From positions 1 to 64,000 of the forward strand of contig JAGHSA010000001.1 in assembly GCA_018066125.1 (NCBI GenBank): DNA of 64,000 nucleotides, in the 5' to 3' direction. Positions 46,467 through 58,461 of the stretch are shown here, piece after piece. The stretch's first letter is position 1. Each line of letters begins with the position of its first letter. This DNA is from Candidatus Cryptobacteroides onthequi. GTDB taxonomy: Bacteria; Bacteroidota; Bacteroidia; Bacteroidales; UBA932. The notes beneath the pieces are model-generated. The model saw only the letters and a list, made by a program, of their open reading frames with translations. It was not told the DNA's origin and ran no database searches. The position numbers and the translations under genes are program-made.

Positions 46467-47597
46467 TCATTTCCTTAAAGCCTTTCTGAGCGCCTTTCTG
46501 GAGATGGTTGAAAACGAGATGGTTTCGTAGGCACTGTCCTCTCCGGTTTCATACAGTATGCCCACGTCTCCGTTTTTCATGACACACAGATCTGAGTAGG
46601 CGGCAGGACCTTCTGTGACGGTGAAGATGCGCTTCCAGGTGGATCCGTTGTCAGTGCTCATCCTGACTGTCATGTTGACACGTTTGGAAATGTGCTCCGG
46701 ATTTGAGAACAGGATGGCGCCGGTATGTCTGCCGTGCGGGGAATAATCGGCCATGCTTGCGTTGCAGGAAGGCTCGATGAGGTCGCTGAAGAAGAAATGC
46801 TCTTCGAAGCTGAGGCCGGAGTCGTGACTGACCGCTCCGATGCGCGCGTATCCATGAGCCGCCCTGTCAATTCTCCACCCTCTCATGTTGAGGAGGAGGT
46901 CGCCGTTGCCGAGGATGGCTATTGTGCTCTCGTTTCCTATGCCTGGGCATCCTCCCATCTGCCAGGTCTGACCGCAGTCGTCGCTGTAGATCACATGCGA
47001 ATGCGTGCCTGCCGGCTTTCCGTCTCTGAAGACCCCGTGGTTGCATGGGACTATGATGCGTCCGTTCTCCAGCTGTATCGCGTGGCATGGGCCGGTGGCG
47101 TACCATGTCCATTCCGGCAGTTTTGCCTGTACAGTGATATCTTCAGGCCTGCTCCAGGTCTGCCCGTTGTCATCGGAAAACATCATGAACACCCGTCGGG
47201 TGTCGTTTGAAACACGGGCGTGGATATCCTTCTCGCTGTCTGAGCCGTTATTCCATGTGGCTGCAAGCACTATCCTCCCGGTTTTACGGTCCACCACAGG
47301 AGACGGGTTTCCGCAGACATTGGCCCCGTCGTCCCAGACCGTGATGATCTCACCCCAGCTCTTGCCACCGTCAGTGGATCGCTTCAGCACGAGGTCGATG
47401 TCTCCGGTGTCGCTCATGCTGTGCTTTCTGGCTTCTGCGAATGCCAGCAGGGACCCGTCCTTTGCCTGGATGACAGCTGGTATGCGATAGGTGTCAAAGC
47501 CGTTCTCGCCTTTGGAAAAGATGACTGTTTTGGGTGTCTGTGCGCTGAGACAGTGCGAAATGGCCAGACTGAATGTGATGAGAAAAAACTTCTTCAT
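46467..47597 (-). CDS. Exo-alpha-sialidase, glycoside hydrolase family 33
   Basis: The 376-residue exported enzyme starts at ATG 47597 with signal MKKFFLITFSLAISHCLSA. The sialidase propeller shows the Arg motif YRIP and Asp-boxes STDGGKSW, SDDNGQTW, SDDCGQTW and STDNGSTW. Asp in TGDIDLVL, Glu in GNESTIAI, Arg in NMRGWR and a late Tyr (ILYETG) fit the catalytic set. It releases terminal sialic acids. Its -7 box TATATTTG (47608-47601) lies only 3 bases from ATG, with TTG 21 bases upstream (47632-47630). It is divergent from a mutarotase/epimerase-like gene, which fits sialate use. Confidence 0.92.
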   Translation of the reverse strand: MKKFFLITFSLAISHCLSAQTPKTVIFSKGENGFDTYRIPAVIQAKDGSLLAFAEARKHSMSDTGDIDLVLKRSTDGGKSWGEIITVWDDGANVCGNPSPVVDRKTGRIVLAATWNNGSDSEKDIHARVSNDTRRVFMMFSDDNGQTWSRPEDITVQAKLPEWTWYATGPCHAIQLENGRIIVPCNHGVFRDGKPAGTHSHVIYSDDCGQTWQMGGCPGIGNESTIAILGNGDLLLNMRGWRIDRAAHGYARIGAVSHDSGLSFEEHFFFSDLIEPSCNASMADYSPHGRHTGAILFSNPEHISKRVNMTVRMSTDNGSTWKRIFTVTEGPAAYSDLCVMKNGDVGILYETGEDSAYETISFSTISRKALRKALRK

Positions 47598-47600
47598 GCA

Positions 47601-47632
47601 CAAATATACCCCTTTTTTTCGCCTTGCAGCAA
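47601..47632 (-). promoter_or_regulatory. Promoter of the sialidase gene, almost touching ATG
   Basis: On the minus strand, TTG (47632-47630), a 21-base spacer and TATATTTG (47608-47601) are followed 3 bases later by ATG at 47597. Because the box normally lies close to -7, the transcript should be leaderless or nearly so. The divergent gene has TATATTTG at 47643-47650, 6 bases before its ATG. Confidence 0.65.
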
Positions 47633-47656
47633 TCATCTTTTGTATATTTGCCACAT

Positions 47657-48772
47657 ATGAACAGGTATTTCAAAAGATTCGCCGTCTCACTGCTCGCCTT
47701 GGCAGCTGCAATTGCGGCTTCCGGATCGTCGGTAAGATCATCCAGACATCATGTGCTTCCGTTCCCCGAGGGGCACGGCCTTGCCGGAGCGTACATAGGT
47801 GCGCTCGACAGGAACTCCTTCATCCTTGCCGGAGGCTCTGATTTCGAGACCCTGCGCCCGTGGGAGGGCGGGACCAAAAGTTTTTTCAGAGACATATATG
47901 TGGTGTCGGTGGATGGCAGCGGCTACAGCTGCGTTCATGCCGGAGTGACGCTTCCCGAGGGGATGGGCAACGGCTGCGCCGTCGTCTGCGGCAAGACACT
48001 CTACTGCCTCGGAGGACTGACATCCGGGGGTTACAGCCCAAGAGTGGTGCGTATCAGACGCAGTGGCAGGTCGCTGAAGGTGGAGGATGCCGGTATGCTT
48101 CCGGAAGGATTCCATGCCAATGCGGCTGCATCATGGAAGGGCGCGATATATGTTCACGGAAGCATGGCGGGGAAGAACGCTCTTTTCCGTCTCATGCCCA
48201 AGTCCATGACCTGGACGAAGCTCTCCGCTTGTCCTGAGCGCCTGCTCGAGGAGGGGAGTACGTTCACGCCGCAAGGCCACGGCAGCGGGACTGCACTTTA
48301 TCTGATCGGCGGCCGTGGCACTGACGGGGATGGCCTGTTCATCGCCAGAAACGTGTGGGAGTATCTTCCGCTCCGCGACAAATGGGTGAAGAAGGCGGAA
48401 TTCACAGATGATGGCAAGCCTGTCGAGCTCATGTACACAGCCTCTGTTCCATACGGCCCTGCCTGCGTGCTCAGTTTCGGATGCGATGACGGCGTGGAAT
48501 TCAGACATCGTATCGAGTTGATGGCACAGGGTGACAGACAGGAAGAACTCACTGCCGCCTTTGTCGGGCATCCCGGTTTCTCCGACAGAGTCTGGTGCTA
48601 CAATGCCAAGACAGACACCTGGTCGGTTCTGGGTAAGGCGGATTTCCCTCTGCCGGCCGTGACCACTGCCGTGATGCTCAGGGGCAAAGTGCTGCTGACG
48701 TCCGGTGAAGAACATCCGGGAGTCAGGAACAGCGATCTTATCGAGATGGAAGTCAGCGGTGTGGAGGATTGA
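47657..48772 (+). CDS. Kelch-repeat cyclically permuted mutarotase (sialate epimerase-like)
   Basis: The 371-residue exported protein has a signal peptide (MNRYFKRFAVSLLALAAAIAA) and kelch-type repeats with the GG motif: GGSDFE, LGGLTSGG, LIGGRGTDG, LSFG and LTSGEE. The order resembles the cyclically permuted mutarotase family, which includes NanM. NanM interconverts alpha and beta N-acetylneuraminate. ATG 47657 is chosen because it starts the signal peptide and lies 6 bases after the -7 box TATATTTG (47643-47650). It is divergent from the sialidase, supporting a sialic acid role. Specificity for sialate over other sugars is inferred from this context. Confidence 0.8.
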   Translation: MNRYFKRFAVSLLALAAAIAASGSSVRSSRHHVLPFPEGHGLAGAYIGALDRNSFILAGGSDFETLRPWEGGTKSFFRDIYVVSVDGSGYSCVHAGVTLPEGMGNGCAVVCGKTLYCLGGLTSGGYSPRVVRIRRSGRSLKVEDAGMLPEGFHANAAASWKGAIYVHGSMAGKNALFRLMPKSMTWTKLSACPERLLEEGSTFTPQGHGSGTALYLIGGRGTDGDGLFIARNVWEYLPLRDKWVKKAEFTDDGKPVELMYTASVPYGPACVLSFGCDDGVEFRHRIELMAQGDRQEELTAAFVGHPGFSDRVWCYNAKTDTWSVLGKADFPLPAVTTAVMLRGKVLLTSGEEHPGVRNSDLIEMEVSGVED

Positions 48773-48780
48773 TGCCTCCG

Positions 48781-49500
48781 TCACTTCAATGCAGACAAAT
48801 CAAGTCCTTTCCAGGATGAGGGCAGCGGTGCGGTGATGTCCACCTCGGTCTTTTTGACTGGGTGGATGAACTTCACATTGCGTGAATGCAGGCATATGCC
48901 TCCGTCGGGGTTGGATCTCGGGGCTCCGTATTTGAGATCGCCTTTTATGACACAGCCCATGCCGGCCAGCTGGCAGCGTATCTGGTGATGACGGCCTGTC
49001 ATGAGCTCCACTTCGAGGAGGTGGTATCTGTCGGTGTCTGCAATGTGTCTGTACTTCAGGCGGGCGAGCTTGGCGTTTCCGGTACCGCTTTTCACGATGA
49101 AACTCTTGTTCATCTTTTCATTGCGGGACATCCAGTTCTCAAGAAGCGCCTCTTTCTGCGCCGGGGCTTCGCAGCAGAGTGCCCAGTAGGTCTTGTGCAC
49201 ATCACCGTTGCGGAACATCTCGGAAAGCCTTTCCAGAGCCTTTGATGTCTTTGCGAATATGTTGATGCCGCTCACCGGGCGGTCCAGGCGGTGCGGGATG
49301 CCCATGAATACCTTTCCCGGCTTGGAGTCGCGCCGGGCCACGAATGCCTTCAGCGTCTCTGCCAGACATTCGTCACCTGTCTTGTCGCCCTGAACGATGT
49401 CGCCCACGGCCTTGTTGTAGATGATGATGTGGTTGTCCTCGTAGAGGATGCGGCTCTCTATGTCTTCGTATTCGGCCCTGCCAATGGTCCTGTATTCCAT
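48781..49500 (-). CDS. RluA-family pseudouridine synthase
   Basis: The 239-residue protein has the family motif IPHRLDRPVSGINIFAK with the catalytic Asp, followed by YWALCC and VELMTGRHHQIRCQLA. There is no N-terminal S4 domain. Members convert uridine to pseudouridine in 23S rRNA or tRNA; the target here is unknown. The in-frame TTG at 49524 lies inside the -7 box TATCTTTG (minus strand, 49529-49522), so ATG 49500 is the real start. It converges on the mutarotase gene with an 8-base gap and is divergent from dnaK. Confidence 0.9.
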   Translation of the reverse strand: MEYRTIGRAEYEDIESRILYEDNHIIIYNKAVGDIVQGDKTGDECLAETLKAFVARRDSKPGKVFMGIPHRLDRPVSGINIFAKTSKALERLSEMFRNGDVHKTYWALCCEAPAQKEALLENWMSRNEKMNKSFIVKSGTGNAKLARLKYRHIADTDRYHLLEVELMTGRHHQIRCQLAGMGCVIKGDLKYGAPRSNPDGGICLHSRNVKFIHPVKKTEVDITAPLPSSWKGLDLSALK

Positions 49501-49654
49501 GTCATACGGTGCTATCCGTGACAAAGATACATCATTTCGCTGACAATTGAAGTGACATTTTGGCAGACATGCGCCGTGGCACAGCTTTCGTTATAGTCCT
49601 GTCGTCCGCATTTTTGCGGGAGTTGAAAAGAAACATATCAAAAAGTACAATATC

Positions 49655-51538
49655 ATGGGAAAGATTATCGGAATTGACCTCGGAACCACAAACTCTTGTG
49701 TATCCGTAATGGAAGGCAACCAGCCAACCGTCATCATCAATGAGGAAGGCACACGCACCACTCCTTCAGTAGTCGCTTTCACAGACGGCGGCGAGAGGAA
49801 GGTCGGTAACTCCGCAAAGCGTCAGGCCATCACCAACCCCAACAACACCGTATTCTCCATCAAGAGATTCATGGGTGAGACTTACGATCAGGTCCCTAAC
49901 GAGATCGCACGTATGCCATATAAGGTCGTACGCGGAGAGAACAACACTCCACGCGTAGATATCAACGGACGTCTCTATTCTCCTCAGGAGATTTCAGCCA
50001 TCATCCTCCAGAAGATGAAGAAGATTGCTGAGGACTATCTCCGTCAGGAGGTGACAGAGGCTGTCATCACAGTGCCTGCATATTTCTCTGACTCACAGCG
50101 TCAGGCTACCAAGGAGGCCGGCAAGATCGCAGGTCTCGATGTCAAGAGAATCATCAACGAGCCTACAGCGGCGGCTCTTGCATACGGTCTTGACAAGAAG
50201 AATCAGAACATGAAGGTCGCTGTATATGACCTCGGTGGCGGTACCTTCGATATCTCCATCCTCGAGCTCGGCGACGGCGTGTTCGAAGTGAAGTCCACCA
50301 ATGGTGACACACACCTCGGAGGTGACGATTTCGACCAGGTCATCATCGACTGGCTCGCAGGCGAGTTCGCTGCAGAGAACGGCGGCATCGATCTCAAGAA
50401 GGACCCTATGGCACTCCAGAGACTCAAGGAGGCTGCAGAGAAGGCGAAGATCGAGCTCTCGAACCAGACTTCAGCCGAGATCAACCTTCCTTACATCATG
50501 CCTGTAGACGGTATCCCTAAGCACCTCGTGAAGACTCTCACCAGAGCCAAGTTCGAGATGCTCTGCGACACTCTCTTCCAGAGAAGTATCGAGCCTTGCC
50601 GCAAGGCCCTCGCAGATGCACATCTTTCTGCATCAGAGATCGACGAGGTTCTTCTCGTAGGTGGATCCACACGTATCCCAAAGATCCAGGAGCTCGTCAA
50701 GAACTTCTTCGGAAAGGAGCCTAACAAGAGCGTGAATCCGGACGAGGTCGTCGCAATCGGCGCTTCAATCCAGGGCGGTGTCCTTGCAGGCGACGTGAAG
50801 GATGTCCTCCTCCTCGATGTCACCCCGCTTTCACTCGGTATCGAGACTCTCGGCGGTGTCATGACAAAGCTCATCGAGTCCAATACAACCATCCCTGTTC
50901 ACAAGGATCAGGTATTCTCTACCGCTGCTGACAACCAGCCTTCAGTAGAGATCCGCGTCCTCCAGGGTGAGCGTCCTATGGCTAAGGATAACAAGCAGAT
51001 CGGTGTATTCCATCTCGATGGCATCACCCCTGCACCTCGCGGCATCCCTCAGATCGAAGTCTCATTCGACATCGATACCAACGGTATCCTCTCTGTATCC
51101 GCAAAGGACAAGGCTACAGGCAAGGAGCAGAAGATCCGTATCGAGGCTTCATCAGGTCTGAGCGACGATGAGATCCAGAGAATGCGCGATGAGGCCAAGG
51201 CAAACGAGGCTGCGGACAAGGCTGAGAAGGAAAGGGTCGACAAGATCAACAATGGTGACGCTCTCTGCTTCCAGGTGGAGAAATTCATCAAGGAGAACGG
51301 CGACAAGATCCCTGCTGACAAGAAGGCAGCTGTCGAGACTCCGCTCAACGCTCTCAAGGAGGCCGTGAAGGCTCAGAATGTTGCCGATATCGACAGGTAC
51401 ACAGAGGAGCTCAACAAGGTGATGGGCGAGATGTATCAGAGCATGAGTGGCGCTCAGGGCGGCCCTCAGGGTCCTCAGGGACCAGAGTACGGACCACAGG
51501 GTCCTCAGGGTGGCAACGATGCTCCTGACGAGCAGTAA
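49655..51538 (+). CDS. dnaK: Chaperone DnaK (Hsp70)
   Basis: The 627-residue chaperone has the ATPase motif [39 protein letters not shown] and the linker [16 protein letters not shown], followed by the substrate-binding beta domain and helical lid. The C-terminal tail (about residues 603-627) consists of GP-Q repeats and ends in NDAPDEQ rather than the acidic EEVK-type tail common in Bacteroidota and proteobacterial DnaK. It refolds proteins with DnaJ and GrpE, which are not adjacent. No clear promoter match was found; a 5-base-pair hairpin lies at 49606-49619 upstream. A strong terminator follows. Confidence 0.97.
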   Translation: MGKIIGIDLGTTNSCVSVMEGNQPTVIINEEGTRTTPSVVAFTDGGERKVGNSAKRQAITNPNNTVFSIKRFMGETYDQVPNEIARMPYKVVRGENNTPRVDINGRLYSPQEISAIILQKMKKIAEDYLRQEVTEAVITVPAYFSDSQRQATKEAGKIAGLDVKRIINEPTAAALAYGLDKKNQNMKVAVYDLGGGTFDISILELGDGVFEVKSTNGDTHLGGDDFDQVIIDWLAGEFAAENGGIDLKKDPMALQRLKEAAEKAKIELSNQTSAEINLPYIMPVDGIPKHLVKTLTRAKFEMLCDTLFQRSIEPCRKALADAHLSASEIDEVLLVGGSTRIPKIQELVKNFFGKEPNKSVNPDEVVAIGASIQGGVLAGDVKDVLLLDVTPLSLGIETLGGVMTKLIESNTTIPVHKDQVFSTAADNQPSVEIRVLQGERPMAKDNKQIGVFHLDGITPAPRGIPQIEVSFDIDTNGILSVSAKDKATGKEQKIRIEASSGLSDDEIQRMRDEAKANEAADKAEKERVDKINNGDALCFQVEKFIKENGDKIPADKKAAVETPLNALKEAVKAQNVADIDRYTEELNKVMGEMYQSMSGAQGGPQGPQGPEYGPQGPQGGNDAPDEQ

Positions 51539-51559
51539 TTTCGCATCACTCCATACGAA

Positions 51560-51598
51560 GAAAGGCCGGCATGTCGCAAGACTGCCGGCCTTTCTTTG
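51560..51598 (+). terminator. Rho-independent terminator after dnaK
   Basis: A perfect 12-base-pair stem (51560-51571 with 51583-51594), GC-rich, with an 11-base loop, is followed by TTT. Confidence 0.85.
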
Positions 51599-51637
51599 AA
51601 TCTTATGTCGTATATTTGCCGTGTAAAAGATTCAGAC

Positions 51638-52276
51638 ATGGCAAAAGCGGTATTCTTTGATTTTGACGGTACGCTGGCTGACACCACCGCCGGCATTGTG
51701 GCCACATTCAAGGCGACCCTGAAGGAGCTGGGGCTCCCGGAAGTGGAAGATGATGCGGTCATACGCACGATTGGACTGCCTCTGACCGGAAATTTCCGCG
51801 TGGCATGCGGACTTGAAGGTGAGGAGAACGAGCGTGCATGCGCTACCTACCGCAGGCTTTTCCCAGAGGTGGGCACCGGCAAGATTGTACTCTATGACGG
51901 GGTCATGGACACTCTCCGTATCCTGAAGGACCGCGGTTATATACTTGCTGTCGCTTCTTCACGCCATCTGAAATCACTTGTGAGCCTGTCGGAGATGCTC
52001 GGCATAAAGGATTTCTTCTCCGAGATATACGGCGTGGACTGTGCTCCGAGGCCGAAACCGGCTCCTGATACGGTACTGGGCCTGCTTGATGTCCTCGGCC
52101 TGGCCGCAGAAGATACCATCGTTGTGGGAGACACCGTCTTCGATCTCCAGATGGGACATGCCGCAGGATGTCGTGTCTGCGGTGTCACCTACGGCAACCA
52201 GCAGCGCGAACAGCTTGCGACAGAGTCTCCGGAATTCATTGTGGACAATTTGCGCAACCTTACGCAACTTATCTGA
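51638..52276 (+). CDS. HAD-superfamily phosphatase (phosphoglycolate phosphatase-like)
   Basis: The 212-residue cytoplasmic protein has HAD motif I FFDFDGTLADT (nucleophile Asp), motif II AVASSRH, motif III Lys in PRPKPAPDTV and motif IV VVGDTVFDLQMGHAAG. The cap is the small alpha-helical C1 type, as in Gph, beta-phosphoglucomutases and sugar phosphatases. Substrate cannot be set. ATG 51638 follows a -7 box TATATTTG (51611-51618) by 19 bases; the in-frame ATG at 51596 lies upstream of this promoter and is rejected. It is followed by 110 bases of regulatory DNA before rbsK. Confidence 0.9.
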   Translation: MAKAVFFDFDGTLADTTAGIVATFKATLKELGLPEVEDDAVIRTIGLPLTGNFRVACGLEGEENERACATYRRLFPEVGTGKIVLYDGVMDTLRILKDRGYILAVASSRHLKSLVSLSEMLGIKDFFSEIYGVDCAPRPKPAPDTVLGLLDVLGLAAEDTIVVGDTVFDLQMGHAAGCRVCGVTYGNQQREQLATESPEFIVDNLRNLTQLI

Positions 52277-52285
52277 CAAATCTGC

Positions 52286-52337
52286 ATCCAATAGACGGTA
52301 CTCGGTTTGTATTATTGGATTATCGTTGGTATTTTAG
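52286..52337 (+). promoter_or_regulatory. Putative promoter and operator of the ribose/nucleoside operon
   Basis: An 8-base inverted repeat, ATCCAATA (52286-52293) and TATTGGAT (52313-52320), encloses 19 bases that contain a -33 box TTTG (52306-52309). A -7 box with one mismatch, TATTTTAG (52330-52337), follows after a 20-base spacer. ATG of rbsK is at 52387. A regulator bound to the repeat would cover the -33 box. Confidence 0.5.
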
Positions 52338-52386
52338 CATTACCTCTCGCGTGAGCGTCTGGGTAAGTGAATATAACTAACGCATT

Positions 52387-53292
52387 ATGTCCAAAATAAT
52401 TATTGCAGGCAGTTCAAATATCGACATGACTGTCTGCGTCAAGAGTATTCCCCGCCCTGGTGAAACTATCGGCGGCGGAAAATTTGTGCAGACCAACGGA
52501 GGAAAGGGCGCAAATCAGGCGGTAGCCTCCGGCAGAATGGGCGGAAACCCACTTTTCCTGACCTGTGTCGGCGATGACGCCAACGGCCACGCGCTCAAGG
52601 AGCAGCTTGCCAAAGACGGCATCGACACTTCCATGATGAAGTTTTCTGCCACGGAACCTACTGGAGTGGCCCTGATATATGTGGATGAAGAAGGCGAAAA
52701 CTGCATCGCAGTGGCTCCGGGAGCCAATGCAGACCTTCTTCCAGAGGATATTGAAGCGGCGAGGGCGCAGATTTCAGAGGCTGAATGGATGCTTCTCCAG
52801 CTTGAGATTCCGATGGAGACAGTGTGCAAGGCCGTAGATGTCGCATACGAGGCTGGGGTGAAAGTCATCCTCAACCCTGCGCCGATGTTCCCTGTTCCGG
52901 ACGAGACGCTTTCAAAACTCTTCCTGATAACCCCGAATGAGACCGAAGCCGAGAAACTTACCGGTATCAAGGTGGATAACCAGGCGGATGCGCGCCGTGC
53001 GGCGGACGCACTTCTTTCCAAAGGCGTGAAGAACGTGATCATCACCATGGGAAGTGCCGGATCCATGATCTTCACCGCAGACGGCCAGACGATGATCCAG
53101 GCCCGCAAGGTCAAGGCGACCGATACCACCGGTGCCGGTGATGCCTACAACGGCGCTCTTGTGACAGGTCTTGCCGAGGGCATGACCATGGAGCAGGCCG
53201 CAGAGCTTGCCACTGCATGCTCTGCCATCTCAGTTACAAGGGTCGGTGCACAGACGGCAGTCCCTTGGAGATCTGAAATTGATAACAACTAA
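52387..53292 (+). CDS. rbsK: Ribokinase
   Basis: The 301-residue PfkB-family kinase has GSSNIDMTVCV and GGKGANQAVASGRMGG in the first half, ITPNETEAEKLTG in the middle and the catalytic signature DTTGAGDAYNGAL near residue 250, with Asp as base. It phosphorylates ribose to ribose-5-phosphate; deoxyribokinase or related activity cannot be excluded. It heads the operon rbsK-permease-nucleoside hydrolase-GH2-antiporter and has its own promoter at 52286-52337. The operon resembles the ribose-scavenging rbs loci known from Bacteroides, which combine ribokinases, an RbsP-type permease and a nucleoside hydrolase. Confidence 0.94.
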   Translation: MSKIIIAGSSNIDMTVCVKSIPRPGETIGGGKFVQTNGGKGANQAVASGRMGGNPLFLTCVGDDANGHALKEQLAKDGIDTSMMKFSATEPTGVALIYVDEEGENCIAVAPGANADLLPEDIEAARAQISEAEWMLLQLEIPMETVCKAVDVAYEAGVKVILNPAPMFPVPDETLSKLFLITPNETEAEKLTGIKVDNQADARRAADALLSKGVKNVIITMGSAGSMIFTADGQTMIQARKVKATDTTGAGDAYNGALVTGLAEGMTMEQAAELATACSAISVTRVGAQTAVPWRSEIDNN

Positions 53293-53304
53293 AACGATAT
53301 TATC

Positions 53305-54330
53305 ATGTTTGTAGTAAACAGCTATGCACTCGCAGTCGTATTCTGCTTCGTGACAATGCTCTGCTGGGGCTCATGGGGAAACACTCAGAAGCTTGCCGCC
53401 AAGAGCTGGAGATATGAACTTTTCTACTGGGATTATGTCATCGGTATGGTGGTATTCTCCCTCATCCTTGCATTCACTCTCGGAAGCTTCGGCAGTGAGG
53501 GCCGTCATTTCGTCAATGACCTCGCTCAGGCGAGCGCAAGCAATCTCCTCTGGATCATCCTCGGAGGCGTGATCTTCAATGCATCCAATATCCTCCTCAG
53601 CGCTTCCACATCCATCGCCGGCATGTCAGTGGCATTCCCTCTCGGATGCGGACTCGCACTTGTCCTCGGTGTCATCAACAACCTCAGGGTCGAGGCCAGC
53701 CAGGGATCGCTCAAGAGCAACGTCCCTCTCCTTGCACTCGGCGTCGCACTTGTGGTGCTCGCAGTCGTATTCAACGGCATCGCTTCCGGCAAGAAGGGCG
53801 GCAGCAACACCATCAGCAAGGAAGATCAGCGCAAGGGTGTCATCCTCGCGCTCGTGGCAGGTATCGTGATGTCATTCTTCTCATCATTCGTGATGAGGGC
53901 CATGGACCTCAATGACTTCGCGCATCCTGAGGCCGGAAAGGTCACCCCTTACACCGCTATCGTGATCTTTGCCGCAGGCGTGTTTGTCAGCAACTTCATC
54001 TTCAACACTCTTGTGATGAAGAAGCCTTTCATCGGTGAGCCTGTTTCCTACAGACAGTATTTCTCTGGCAATGCCAAGACCCATCTGGTCGGCATGCTCG
54101 GCGGAAGCATCTGGTGCCTCGGTACAGCTCTCAGCTATATCACAGCCGGCAAGGCCGGTGCAGCCATCAGCTATGCACTCGGTCAGGGCGCTCCTATGAT
54201 CGCCGCCATCTGGGGCGTATTCATCTGGAAGGAGTTCAAGGGAGCTCAGAAGAGTGTCTACGGCCTTCTCGGTGTAATGTTCGCATTGTTTGTAGCAGGC
54301 CTTGCCTGCATAGTATTTGCCGGAAACTGA
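53305..54330 (+). CDS. GRP-type ribose/sugar permease (RbsP-like)
   Basis: The 341-residue inner-membrane protein has about ten hydrophobic helices and belongs to the DMT superfamily glucose/ribose porter (GRP) group. The opening FCFVTMLCWGSWGNTQKLA, then NASNILLSASTSIAGMSVAFP and IWGVFIWKEFKG, are typical. A central basic loop (GKKGGSNTISKEDQRKG) divides two five-helix halves. Placed between ribokinase and nucleoside hydrolase, it probably imports ribose, as RbsP does in Bacteroides. The next gene starts 1 base after its stop. Confidence 0.87.
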   Translation: MFVVNSYALAVVFCFVTMLCWGSWGNTQKLAAKSWRYELFYWDYVIGMVVFSLILAFTLGSFGSEGRHFVNDLAQASASNLLWIILGGVIFNASNILLSASTSIAGMSVAFPLGCGLALVLGVINNLRVEASQGSLKSNVPLLALGVALVVLAVVFNGIASGKKGGSNTISKEDQRKGVILALVAGIVMSFFSSFVMRAMDLNDFAHPEAGKVTPYTAIVIFAAGVFVSNFIFNTLVMKKPFIGEPVSYRQYFSGNAKTHLVGMLGGSIWCLGTALSYITAGKAGAAISYALGQGAPMIAAIWGVFIWKEFKGAQKSVYGLLGVMFALFVAGLACIVFAGN

Positions 54331-54331
54331 T

Positions 54332-58458
<4,127 letters not shown>

Positions 58459-58461
58459 ATC

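Noticed and set aside
49606..49619. Heat-shock operator (CIRCE-like) before dnaK
   Set aside because: The hairpin has 5-base arms and a 4-base loop, unlike CIRCE with 9-base arms and a 9-base spacer.
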